Assembly (NCBI RefSeq): GCF_044386045.1
Contig: NZ_JBISCD010000040.1
Location: 1,736,001-1,800,000, forward strand
Source: Thalassobellus sediminis
GTDB taxonomy: Bacteria > Bacteroidota > Bacteroidia > Flavobacteriales > Flavobacteriaceae
Length of the DNA stretch: 64,000 nt
Reading direction: 5' to 3'
Below, piece after piece: positions 37,762-46,730 of this stretch (the stretch's first letter is position 1; every line of letters starts with the position of its first letter). Both the position numbers and the translations under genes were made by a program. The notes under the pieces were generated by a model. It was not told the DNA's origin. It saw only the letters and a list, made by a program, of their open reading frames with translations, and ran no database searches.

Positions 37762-40700
37762 ATGAATGATATTAATTTAAAAAAGAGAAATTTTTATAAA
37801 CAAGGTAAACTTATTTTGTCATGTTTCGTTCTGTTTTTTAATGTTTTAAGCAGTGTAGCTCAAACAACTTTTCCTGATATAAAGAAAAATAAAAAAGAGG
37901 GTATTGAAATGGTTTCGGATTCTTTAGGAAACGAAATTCCTGATTTTTCATATGCAGGTTATATGGCTTCCGAAAAGCCAATTCCTAATGTTGAGACTAA
38001 AATTTTTGTACCTAATCAAACCGAAGATGCGACTCAAAAAATACAAGCAGCCATTGATTACGTTGGTAATTTAAAACCTAACACAAATGGGTTTAGAGGC
38101 GCCATTCTTTTAGATAAAGGTGTTTTTAAAATTAACGGCACTTTATATATTGAAAAATCAGGTGTTGTGTTGCGCGGAAGCGGAAATAATAAAAACGAAA
38201 CACAGCTTTTAGGTACTGGGTTAAAACGAGAAGCTTTAATTCGTGTTTTAGGCGTTGATGATAGAAAATATCTAGATACTTTAGCTTTTAAAACCACTTA
38301 TTCACCACTTGGAGCTAGAAAAATACAACTTAAAAATAGTTCTAAATTAAAGGTTTCAGATGATGTAGTGATTCAAAAATTATTAACCAATCATTGGATT
38401 GATGCGTTGAATATGTCTGACTTTGGAGGTGAAACAGGTTGGATAGGATGGAAAACTAGAGATTGGGATATTACATGGAATCGTGTTGTTACCAATATTG
38501 AAGGTGATGAGATTACGTTGAATGCACCTTTAACCATGACTCTAGATGATGGGTATGGTAAAGCCAAAGCCATTCGATATACTTGGGAAGGCAGAATAGA
38601 GTATGTTGGTATTGAGAATTTAACTATGCAGTCTACCTTCGATGCTTCTAATTCTAAAGATGAATTACACCGATGGTTAGGCATTAGTTTTGAAAACATA
38701 AAAAATGCATGGGTACGTCAAGTCAATTTTAAACATTTTGCAGGAGGAGCCGTTTCAGTATTAAAATCAGCACAACAAATAACAGTTGAAGATTGTATGG
38801 CTACCGAGTCTATTTCTGAAATAGCAGGATTTAGAAGACATACGTTTTATACTGAAGGTCAGCAAACACTTTTTCAACGTTGTTATTCAGAATATGGGTA
38901 TCATGATTTTGCAGTAGGCGGTTATGGTACTACAGGCCCTAATGCGTTTGTACAATGCGAATCGTTTATGCCATATAGTAATAATGGCGCGATTGGTAGT
39001 TGGGCAACAGGTGTTTTATTTGATGTCGTTTATGTTGATGGTAATGCATTAAGTTTTAATAACAGAGAGCAAAACGGTAGAGGTGCAGGATGGACTGCTG
39101 CTAATAGTGTAATTTGGGAATCATCTGCATCAAAAATAGATTGTTACAGTCCGCCAACAGCTCATAATTGGGCATTCGGTGTTTGGGGAGGAATTATGGC
39201 AGGAAATGGACATTGGAAAGATGTAAATAATCATATCAAACCAAGAAGTTTATTTTATGCACAATTAGGTAATCGATTATCAACGCTTCCTGTAGAACCT
39301 TATATTAAAGATTTAGGTTCAGAACAAACATCAAGTCCTACTATAGAACAAGCAGAAATGTTGACGAAACAAGCAGAAAACAAATTGCTAACATTACCAG
39401 AATGGATTAAGCAAGTTTCAGCATTAAATAGTATTCCTGTAAATACATCAAAGCTTAAATCTATTGATGATTTAAAGTTTAAAGTTTTCCGCGAAAGCGA
39501 AAAGAATACTATTTCTAAAGTAGAAACAAAAAACGGGAAGCTAACTTTTAACGAAACACTTCTTACTGGTAAAAAAGCCAATGTTATGTGGTGGCGTGGA
39601 AGTCTTAGAGATTATGATGTTAAAAAATCATCGCCACATATTACCCGATTTGTTCCAGGTAAAAGCGGGACAGGGTTTACCGATAATTTAAAAGAAGTTG
39701 TTGCATATAATAAAGCTGAAAATATAATAGCTGTAGATCATAATTATGGTTTATGGTACGAACGCAGAATGGACGACCATGAGCGTACACGTAGAATTGA
39801 TGCAGATGTTTGGGCGCCTTTTTACGAACAGCCATTTGCTAGAAGCGGACAAGGAGTAGCATGGGATCAATTAAGTAAATACGATTTAACAAAATACAAC
39901 GATTGGTATTGGAACCGTTTACAGCGTTTTGCTAGTTTAGCAGAATCTGAAGGGCAGTTATTAATACATCAACAATATTTTCAGCATAATATTTTAGAAG
40001 CTGGTGCGCATTGGTCTAGTTCGCCTTGGCGTTCTGCTAATAATATAAACAATACAGGGTTTCCAGAGCCAGTGCCATATGCTGGTGATAAGCGTATTTT
40101 TATGGCGGAACAATTTTATGATGTTTCAGATCCTACTAGAAAAAAAATACACCAACAATTTATAAGGAAATCGTTAAATAATTTTCAAAACAATTCGAAT
40201 GTTATTCAGCTTACAAGTGCCGAATATACAGGGCCTCTTCATTTTATGCAATTTTGGATAGATGAAGTTGAAGCGTGGAAAGAGGAAACAGGAAAGTCTG
40301 CTATTATTGGTTTGAGTGCCACAAAAGATGTTCAAGATGCTATTTTAAATGATGCAAAACGAAATAAAACAGTTGACTTAATTGATATTCGTTATTGGCA
40401 TTACCGCGAAGATGGAAGTGTTTATGCGCCCGAAGGAGGTAAAAACTTAGCGCCACGACAACATGCTCGTAAAATAAAAGTTGGCAAAGAAACCGAAGCA
40501 CAGGTTTATAGAGCGGTTAGAGAATATCGAGATAAATATCCAGAGAAATCTGTGTTGTATTCAACAAATAGAGCTTCAAAATTTGGTTGGGCCGTTTTAA
40601 TGGCAGGCGGCTCGATGGCTAATATTCCTCAAGTAAATATTGATGGTTTTTATAAGTCATTATCGCAAATGACAGTCCATGCTAACGATGCTTTTAATAG

Positions 40701-40926
40701 CGATACTTGGTCGTTAGAAAACAAAGGGGAGTCTTATCTTTTTTATCTGAAAAATACAAAAGAAATCACTATTGATTTATCTGATTATAAAGGGAAATAT
40801 GAAGTGTTTTGGATGGATCCTGAAAACGGAAATATAGTGTCTAAAACCGTTTTTAAATGCTCAGAAAAGCAAACATTAACATCACCAACAAACAACAAAA
40901 CAGTAGTTTATATCAAAAGAAAATAA
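37762..40926 (+). CDS. Beta-helix protein with large C-terminal domain (DUF6298-like), exported
   Basis: A 1054-residue exported protein with signal peptide ~1-34 (ending SSVAQ). Residues ~60-510 form a pectate-lyase-3-type beta helix (DATQKIQAAIDYVGN, LDKGVFKINGTLYIEKSG, VVLRGSG; later FKHFAGGAVSVL). From ~600 to the end comes a distinct domain beginning VMWWRGSLRDYD, with YGLWYERRMDDHERTRRIDADVWAPFYEQ, WIDEVEAWKEETGKSAIIGLSATKD and DLIDIRYWHYREDGS. It looks TIM-barrel-like with several conserved Trp/Asp/Glu and may correspond to DUF6298. I do not know an activity for either half. It follows the PL1 pair and precedes the GH140-like gene, so a pectin backbone or side-chain role is likely. Confidence 0.75.
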   Translation: MNDINLKKRNFYKQGKLILSCFVLFFNVLSSVAQTTFPDIKKNKKEGIEMVSDSLGNEIPDFSYAGYMASEKPIPNVETKIFVPNQTEDATQKIQAAIDYVGNLKPNTNGFRGAILLDKGVFKINGTLYIEKSGVVLRGSGNNKNETQLLGTGLKREALIRVLGVDDRKYLDTLAFKTTYSPLGARKIQLKNSSKLKVSDDVVIQKLLTNHWIDALNMSDFGGETGWIGWKTRDWDITWNRVVTNIEGDEITLNAPLTMTLDDGYGKAKAIRYTWEGRIEYVGIENLTMQSTFDASNSKDELHRWLGISFENIKNAWVRQVNFKHFAGGAVSVLKSAQQITVEDCMATESISEIAGFRRHTFYTEGQQTLFQRCYSEYGYHDFAVGGYGTTGPNAFVQCESFMPYSNNGAIGSWATGVLFDVVYVDGNALSFNNREQNGRGAGWTAANSVIWESSASKIDCYSPPTAHNWAFGVWGGIMAGNGHWKDVNNHIKPRSLFYAQLGNRLSTLPVEPYIKDLGSEQTSSPTIEQAEMLTKQAENKLLTLPEWIKQVSALNSIPVNTSKLKSIDDLKFKVFRESEKNTISKVETKNGKLTFNETLLTGKKANVMWWRGSLRDYDVKKSSPHITRFVPGKSGTGFTDNLKEVVAYNKAENIIAVDHNYGLWYERRMDDHERTRRIDADVWAPFYEQPFARSGQGVAWDQLSKYDLTKYNDWYWNRLQRFASLAESEGQLLIHQQYFQHNILEAGAHWSSSPWRSANNINNTGFPEPVPYAGDKRIFMAEQFYDVSDPTRKKIHQQFIRKSLNNFQNNSNVIQLTSAEYTGPLHFMQFWIDEVEAWKEETGKSAIIGLSATKDVQDAILNDAKRNKTVDLIDIRYWHYREDGSVYAPEGGKNLAPRQHARKIKVGKETEAQVYRAVREYRDKYPEKSVLYSTNRASKFGWAVLMAGGSMANIPQVNIDGFYKSLSQMTVHANDAFNSDTWSLENKGESYLFYLKNTKEITIDLSDYKGKYEVFWMDPENGNIVSKTVFKCSEKQTLTSPTNNKTVVYIKRK

Positions 40927-40934
40927 ATTTAGTT

Positions 40935-42350
40935 ATGAATAAGAATATTAATTTTTTTAAAGTTTTCACTGCCTTATTAATAATGTCTACAGTGATTTCT
41001 TGTAAAGAATCTAAAAAAGAAAATATAGAACCAGAAGAATTAGGAATGTCTAAACTTCAAGTATCAGAAAACGGACATTATTTTCAAACAGAGGACGGAA
41101 AACCATTTTTTTGGTTAGGTGATACAGGATGGTTAACGTTTAAAAAGCTAAAACGTGAAGAAATTGTAAGCTACTTTCAAGATAGAAAAGAAAAAGGGTA
41201 TAATGTTATTCAAATCATGACCATGCATTCTGAAGAAATGTCTAATGTTTATGGCGATTCGGCTGTAGTAAATAAAGATGTCTCAAAACCTTTAATAACA
41301 GAAGGAAATAGTTTTGAAAATCCTGAAGAATATGATTTCTGGGATCATGTAGATTATGCTTTAGATGTTGCAGAAGAAAAGGATTTGTATGTAGGAATGG
41401 TGCCTATTTGGGGAACATCTGTTAAAGGAGGCAAAGTGAGTTTAGAGCAAGCAAAAGCCTATGCAACGTTTTTAGGAGATCGTTTTAAAGGTAGAAAAAA
41501 TATTATCTGGTTAAACGGAGGTGATACACCAGGTGATGAGAATGTTGAAATATGGAATGCTATTGGTGAAATTTTGAAAGCTAAAAACCCTGAGTGTTTA
41601 GTAACTTTTCATCCTTTTGGTCGCACAGATTCTTCTGATAATTTTCATAATGCAAGCTGGTTAGATTTTAATATGTTTCAATCGGGACACAGACGTTACG
41701 ATCAGGATGATACAGAACGTGCATACGGACAAGATAATTATAAGTACGTACAACCTGATTTTAAATTAAAGCCAGCGAAACCAACATTAGATGGCGAACC
41801 GTCTTATGAAGGTATTCCTCAAGGTTTACACGATACGTTACAACCCTTATGGAATGATAACGATTTACGTCGTTATGCATACTGGTCTGTTTTTGCAGGA
41901 GGCGCAGGATTTACTTATGGGCATAGTGCAGTAATGCAAATGTTTAGAACTGGTGATAATCCGGCATACGGAAACAAAAAACTATGGGGTGAAGCATTGA
42001 ATGATCCTGGAGCAGGACAAATGGAACATCTTAAAAATTTAATTTTAGAGTATCCTTATTTCGAGCGTATTCCAGATGAAAGTTTAATCGCTAATCAAGG
42101 CGTTAAATACGATTATTTAGCTGCTACACAAGGTGGCAATTATGCTTTAATTTATACTTATAATGGTAGAACCATATCGGTTAATATGGGCAAAATTTCT
42201 GGAGAAGAAGTAGCTGCTTCTTGGTTTAATCCTAAAAATGGTGAGGTTAGCAAGATAGGAACTTTTAAAAATGAAGGTACTCAAGCGTTCGACCCTTCTG
42301 GAGAACAAGAAGAAGGCAACGATTGGGTATTAATACTAACATCTAAATAA
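40935..42350 (+). CDS. GH140-like (DUF4038) putative apiosidase, lipoprotein
   Basis: A 471-residue TIM-barrel lipoprotein. The ATG at 40935 gives a proper lipoprotein signal with Cys at VISCKES; a longer upstream reading overlaps the previous gene and is rejected. Residues ~40-350 match the DUF4038/apiosidase-like domain: YFQTEDGKPFFWLGDTGW, RKNIIWLNGGDTPG (Asp197) and TLDGEPSYEG (Glu288). The Asp/Glu pair corresponds to the expected acid/base and nucleophile. A small C-terminal beta domain follows, as is usual. GH140 releases apiose-linked side chains of rhamnogalacturonan II. Not all DUF4038 proteins are apiosidases, so the activity is probable rather than certain. The apionate-type catabolic genes at 60487-63113 support it. 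Confidence 0.82.
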   Translation: MNKNINFFKVFTALLIMSTVISCKESKKENIEPEELGMSKLQVSENGHYFQTEDGKPFFWLGDTGWLTFKKLKREEIVSYFQDRKEKGYNVIQIMTMHSEEMSNVYGDSAVVNKDVSKPLITEGNSFENPEEYDFWDHVDYALDVAEEKDLYVGMVPIWGTSVKGGKVSLEQAKAYATFLGDRFKGRKNIIWLNGGDTPGDENVEIWNAIGEILKAKNPECLVTFHPFGRTDSSDNFHNASWLDFNMFQSGHRRYDQDDTERAYGQDNYKYVQPDFKLKPAKPTLDGEPSYEGIPQGLHDTLQPLWNDNDLRRYAYWSVFAGGAGFTYGHSAVMQMFRTGDNPAYGNKKLWGEALNDPGAGQMEHLKNLILEYPYFERIPDESLIANQGVKYDYLAATQGGNYALIYTYNGRTISVNMGKISGEEVAASWFNPKNGEVSKIGTFKNEGTQAFDPSGEQEEGNDWVLILTSK

Positions 42351-42357
42351 GCGTATT

Positions 42358-43932
42358 TTGAATTTAAAAAAAGCAAGTTTAATATTAATTTTTATAGTGT
42401 CGTTTTCATCTGTTTATGCAACTAATGGATGGTTGAATATTTTAGAAGAAGGCGGAAATAATAAAGGCGAATTATGCACCGAAGCGATTCAAGGTGCTAT
42501 TGAAAAAGCTTCAAAGAATGGTGGTGGGACTATTTATTTTCCGGCAGGTAATTATTTAACAGGACCTATAAAATTAAAAAACAACATCACAATTCATATA
42601 GAATCTGGAGCTGTTTTAAAGTTTTCTACCAATTTCGATCATTATTTGCCATTTGTAGAATTACGTTGGGAAGGTACAGTCATGAAAAGTTTTTCACCTC
42701 TAATTTATGGTAAAGATTTAGAGAATGTGACTATTACAGGTCGCGGAACTATTGACGGACAAGGAGAAGCTTGGTGGAAAGAAATTTGGAGAATAGAATC
42801 TTCTAAAGAAAAGTTGGAGCTTACTAAGTATCAAAAAATGGCTCAGGAAGCCAATGCTGGTTTAGTAACATCAGACTACTATAAAAGAACAAGAAGTTAC
42901 TTATTTCATCGACCTCCGTTATTCCAAACATATAATTGTAAGAATGTTAGAATTGAAGGTGTTACTATTCAAAATTCTCCATTCTGGACCATTAATCCAG
43001 CGTTTTGCGATAATGTAACAATTGATGGGGTGACTATTTTTAACCCGTATTCACCAAATACCGATGGTATTAATCCAACATCATGTAAAAATGTGCATAT
43101 TTCAAATTGCCATATTAGTGTTGGTGATGATTGTATTACTATAAAATCTGGTAGAGATGCCGATGGTAGAAAATGGGCAACACCAACTGAAAATGTTACC
43201 ATTACAAATTGTACCATGTTAGATGGTCATGGCGGAGTGGTTATTGGTAGTGAAATGTCTGGAGGTATTAAAAAAATAGTAATTTCAAACTGTGTTTTCG
43301 ATGGTACCGATAGAGGTATTCGTATTAAAGCAGCACGTGGTAGAGGTGGAGTTGTAGAAGATATTCGTGTGTCTAATATTGTTATGAATAATATCAAATT
43401 AGAAGCTTTTATGATGAATCTTTTTTATGATAAAAACACAAAAGTAGAACCTGTTTCAGAGCGTACGCCTATTTTTAGAAATATTCATATGAGTAATATC
43501 ACAGGAAGCAATGTTAATGTAGCGGGACGTATTTTAGGGATTCCAGAAATGCCTATTCAAAATATATCATTTAATGATATTAATATTGAAGCTAAAAAAG
43601 GCTTTTCAATAAGTACAGCAAAAGATATTGAGTTTCATGATGTTAATATTACAACAACTTTAGGCGCTTCATTTGAAATTGAAAATTCTAAAAATATTGT
43701 TTTAGATAATACAGCTACTAAATCACCTTTAGAAAAAACACCTGTTATAAAACTAAGTAATGTGTCTAATGTGATGATTAATAATAATTTTCCAATGCAA
43801 GAAACCGATGTTTTCTTAGAAGTAAATGGTTCTGAAACAGAATCAGTTTTCTTAAAAAATAACGTGTTTGAAAACGTAAAAACAGTATTGGAAAAAGGTA
43901 AAGATTTGAATTCTGAAATTAAAATAGATTAA
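42358..43932 (+). CDS. GH28 polygalacturonase-type glycosidase, exported
   Basis: A 524-residue beta-helix enzyme. It starts with TTG: the next in-frame ATG would remove the signal peptide (MNLKKASLILIFIVSFSSVYA), so the TTG start is favoured. The GH28 catalytic set is complete: Asp236 in SPNTDGINP, Asp257-Asp258 in VGDDCITIKSG, His291 in GHGGVVIGSEMSGG, and the Arg322-Ile-Lys324 motif in DRGIRIKAARGRGG. It is an inverting hydrolase of alpha-galacturonide links (exo or endo), or of rhamnogalacturonan. The gene is 7 bp downstream of the GH140-like gene. Confidence 0.93.
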   Translation: MNLKKASLILIFIVSFSSVYATNGWLNILEEGGNNKGELCTEAIQGAIEKASKNGGGTIYFPAGNYLTGPIKLKNNITIHIESGAVLKFSTNFDHYLPFVELRWEGTVMKSFSPLIYGKDLENVTITGRGTIDGQGEAWWKEIWRIESSKEKLELTKYQKMAQEANAGLVTSDYYKRTRSYLFHRPPLFQTYNCKNVRIEGVTIQNSPFWTINPAFCDNVTIDGVTIFNPYSPNTDGINPTSCKNVHISNCHISVGDDCITIKSGRDADGRKWATPTENVTITNCTMLDGHGGVVIGSEMSGGIKKIVISNCVFDGTDRGIRIKAARGRGGVVEDIRVSNIVMNNIKLEAFMMNLFYDKNTKVEPVSERTPIFRNIHMSNITGSNVNVAGRILGIPEMPIQNISFNDINIEAKKGFSISTAKDIEFHDVNITTTLGASFEIENSKNIVLDNTATKSPLEKTPVIKLSNVSNVMINNNFPMQETDVFLEVNGSETESVFLKNNVFENVKTVLEKGKDLNSEIKID

Positions 43933-43946
43933 ATTACTCAGTATAG

Positions 43947-44867
43947 ATGAAGAAATTACTGTTACTAATACTATTCCCTTTTATTTTTAATTGTGCGTCC
44001 CCAAAAGAGGCTTACATTTTTACGTCTTTTAGAGAGCCCGCAACTGATGGGTTGTATTTAGCATATAGTGAAGATGGTTACCATTGGGAAGACCTTAAAG
44101 GGCCTTATTTAAAACCTGAAGCTGGCGCTAGTAAAATTATGAGAGATCCTTCTATTGTTAGAGGGAAAGATGATACCTATCATATGGTTTGGACAACCGA
44201 CTGGAAAGGCGGTAATGGTTTTGGGTATGCCAGTTCTAAAGATTTAATTAACTGGTCTGAACAACAATATATTCCTGTAATGGCTCACGAACCCGATGTT
44301 GTTAATATTTGGGCACCCGAAATTTTTTATGATGATGAAGACGATCGTTATATTATTATTTGGGCTTCAACCATTCCATTCCGATTTGAAAAAGGTATTG
44401 AAGACGAAAAGAATAATCATCGAATGTACTATGTTACAACCAAAGATTTTAAAACCTTTTCAGACACAAAATTATTTTTAGATCCAGGCTTTAGTGTTAT
44501 AGATTGTGTTATTGTTAAACGTGCTAAAGACGATTATGCATTAATTATAAAAGATAATACAAGGCCAAATAGAAATTTAAAAGTCGCCTTCGGTAAAACA
44601 CCTTTAGGACCCTTTGAAAATATTTCAGAACCTTATTCTGGTTTTCTTTCAGAAGGACCAACCGTGTTAGAACAGGATGGAAAATACATCATTTATTACG
44701 ATAATTATGGTGAGAAGAATTATAAAGCGTTAAGTACATTAGATTTTAAAACATTTGAAGACATATCTGTCGACATAAAACTTCCAGAAGGGCATAAGCA
44801 TGGTACAATATCAACTATTTCAGAAGATATTTTAAAAGGATTAATAGAAAAAAGTAAAGAGAAATAA
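43947..44867 (+). CDS. GH43-like five-bladed propeller glycosidase, lipoprotein
   Basis: A 306-residue lipoprotein with lipobox Cys at FIFNCAS. The five-bladed propeller carries the GH43 acidic sites: Asp67 in KIMRDPSIV, Glu125 in NIWAPEIFY and Glu236 in FLSEGPTVL. Repeats such as DTYHMVWTTDWKG and DGKYIIYYD match the blade pattern. GH43 members are mostly arabinofuranosidases, xylosidases and galactosidases acting on pectin and hemicellulose side chains. The exact subfamily is not assigned. Its stop overlaps the start of the next gene by one base (TAATG), so translation is coupled. Confidence 0.88.
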   Translation: MKKLLLLILFPFIFNCASPKEAYIFTSFREPATDGLYLAYSEDGYHWEDLKGPYLKPEAGASKIMRDPSIVRGKDDTYHMVWTTDWKGGNGFGYASSKDLINWSEQQYIPVMAHEPDVVNIWAPEIFYDDEDDRYIIIWASTIPFRFEKGIEDEKNNHRMYYVTTKDFKTFSDTKLFLDPGFSVIDCVIVKRAKDDYALIIKDNTRPNRNLKVAFGKTPLGPFENISEPYSGFLSEGPTVLEQDGKYIIYYDNYGEKNYKALSTLDFKTFEDISVDIKLPEGHKHGTISTISEDILKGLIEKSKEK

Positions 44868-46729
44868 TGAATCATTTTCAAAGTATAAAGAAGTGTTTAG
44901 TATCAGGGGTTTTAATATGTTTTGTTTTTTTTACAATAAACGCACAACAAGATACTCTAAAGTATGTTGGAAAAACACTCTCTAATATAGATTATCATCA
45001 CGGACAATTAAGTCCAGCAGTAGGTGTTCATGCCACTCAAATTATGCGAGCAAGTAGAGAACATCCTGAAAAAGCTGATGGTTTCGGTTGGACATATAAC
45101 CATGCACCAAACATAGCATATTGGAATAACACCTTTTTTGTTCAATATTTAAGCGACCCTGTGGGAGAGCATATTCCACCAAGTCAATCGTTTTTACAAA
45201 CATCACCAAATGGAGACAACTGGACGTTTCCAGAAGTTGTTTTTCCTATTTATAACATTCCAGATGGTTATGTAAAAGAAGGTGTTGATGCTGTTGCCAA
45301 AAATTTAACAGCAGTTATGCATCAACGTATGAGTTTCTTCACATCTTCCGATAATAGGTTTTTTGCTTTAGCATACTATGGTATTGTTATGAAATTAAAA
45401 GACCATCCAAATGATGGAATGGGTGTTGGTCGTGTAATTAGAGAGATCTATAAAGATGGTAGTTTCGGACCTATTTATTTTATTCGTTATAATAAAACAT
45501 GGGATACTTCAAAATCTGCATATCCGTTTTATACTAAATCTAAAGATAAAGGTTTCAAAAAAGCATGTAAAGAACTACTAGCTAAACCTTTAATGATGCA
45601 ACAATGGGTTGAAGAAGCCGATAGAGACGATCCTTTAATTCCGCTTAAAAAACAATTCAAAGCCTTTAGTTATTACCATTTACCAAATGGCAATGTTGTT
45701 GGTTTATGGAAATATGCTTTAACATCAATAAGTAAGGATAATGGCTTAACATGGGATTATAAGCCGTTACGAGCACCAGGTTTTGTAAATAATAATGCTA
45801 AAATTTGGGGACAAAAAACGTCTGATGGTCGTTTTGCAACCGTTTATAATCCTTCAGAATTCCGTTGGCCTTTGGCGGTTTCTACAAGTGAAGATGGTTT
45901 AAATTATAACAACTTATTTTTAGTACATGGCGAAATATCTAGAATACGCTATGGTGGTGCTTATAAATCGCACGGTCCACAATATGTACGTGGTATTGTA
46001 GAAGGTAATGGTACGCCTCCAGATGGAAAACTTTGGGTGACTTACAGTATGAATAAAGAAGACATGTGGGTGGCTTCAATTCCTGTTCCTGTAACAAGTA
46101 CGGTTGATGACGATGTTAATGATGTTTTTAATACACTTCCAAATGGAGAAGAATTAAAGCTTTGGAATACCTATGATTTATCATGGGCTTCAGCTAAAAT
46201 TGAAACTAAATCTGGTGAGAAATATTTAACACTTCGTGATGAAGATCCGTTTGATTATCCTCGAGTAGAACGTATCATTCCTTTTGCAGAAAAAATGGAA
46301 GCCAGTTTTACAGTGATTCCAGAACAAAATAATCATGGTATGCTACAAGTAGAATTTCAAAATCAAAAAGGCATGCCTGCTATTCGATTTATATTTGATT
46401 CGGAAGGGAATTTAAAACATAAAGCTGGGTACCGATTAAGAAATATTACGAGTTACGAAGCTGGAAAAACTTATACTATTAAGGTGTCATTAAATGCTAA
46501 ATCGCGTTCTTATACCTTTAGTGTAAATGGAGGTGAAGACATTAGAGGTATTCTTTTTCAACCTGTTGAAGGCATATCTCGCGTTATGTTCCGTACAGGA
46601 GAACAACGTCATTACCCAACTGTAGACACGCCAGTTGATACACCAGATTATGACGATGTGCCTTTTACAGGAGCATCTGTTCCTGAAGCTGTTTTTAATA
46701 TTAAATCACTCATTACAAAAAAGTTGTAA
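44867..46729 (+). CDS. Exported sialidase-like propeller protein with C-terminal beta-sandwich
   Basis: A 620-residue protein with signal peptide ~1-26 (ending INAQ). Residues ~50-410 look like a six-bladed propeller of the BNR/sialidase type (NHAPNIAYWNNTFFVQYLSD, SQSFLQTSPNGDNWTFPEVV, TSISKDNGLTWDYK, VSTSEDGLNYNNLF). Residues ~430-600 form a beta-sandwich with EASFTVIPEQNNHGMLQVEF and TYTIKVSLNAKSRSYTFSV, likely a concanavalin-like or binding domain. I cannot identify the substrate. In a pectin PUL it might release a rare sugar, for example a Dha-like residue or a 4-O-modified galactose. It is translationally coupled to GH43 upstream and directly followed by an esterase gene. Confidence 0.7.
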   Translation: MNHFQSIKKCLVSGVLICFVFFTINAQQDTLKYVGKTLSNIDYHHGQLSPAVGVHATQIMRASREHPEKADGFGWTYNHAPNIAYWNNTFFVQYLSDPVGEHIPPSQSFLQTSPNGDNWTFPEVVFPIYNIPDGYVKEGVDAVAKNLTAVMHQRMSFFTSSDNRFFALAYYGIVMKLKDHPNDGMGVGRVIREIYKDGSFGPIYFIRYNKTWDTSKSAYPFYTKSKDKGFKKACKELLAKPLMMQQWVEEADRDDPLIPLKKQFKAFSYYHLPNGNVVGLWKYALTSISKDNGLTWDYKPLRAPGFVNNNAKIWGQKTSDGRFATVYNPSEFRWPLAVSTSEDGLNYNNLFLVHGEISRIRYGGAYKSHGPQYVRGIVEGNGTPPDGKLWVTYSMNKEDMWVASIPVPVTSTVDDDVNDVFNTLPNGEELKLWNTYDLSWASAKIETKSGEKYLTLRDEDPFDYPRVERIIPFAEKMEASFTVIPEQNNHGMLQVEFQNQKGMPAIRFIFDSEGNLKHKAGYRLRNITSYEAGKTYTIKVSLNAKSRSYTFSVNGGEDIRGILFQPVEGISRVMFRTGEQRHYPTVDTPVDTPDYDDVPFTGASVPEAVFNIKSLITKKL

Positions 46730-46730
46730 G

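Noticed and set aside
38391..38699. Minus-strand frame of 102 codons inside the beta-helix fusion gene
   Set aside because: Antisense shadow with no recognisable protein features.
40857..40934. N-terminal extension of the GH140-like protein
   Set aside because: It overlaps the preceding gene and would bury the lipoprotein signal that starts at 40935.
46635..46730. Longer reading of the esterase gene
   Set aside because: Overlaps the propeller gene by 95 bp and lacks a leading signal peptide; the TTG at 46731 is better.
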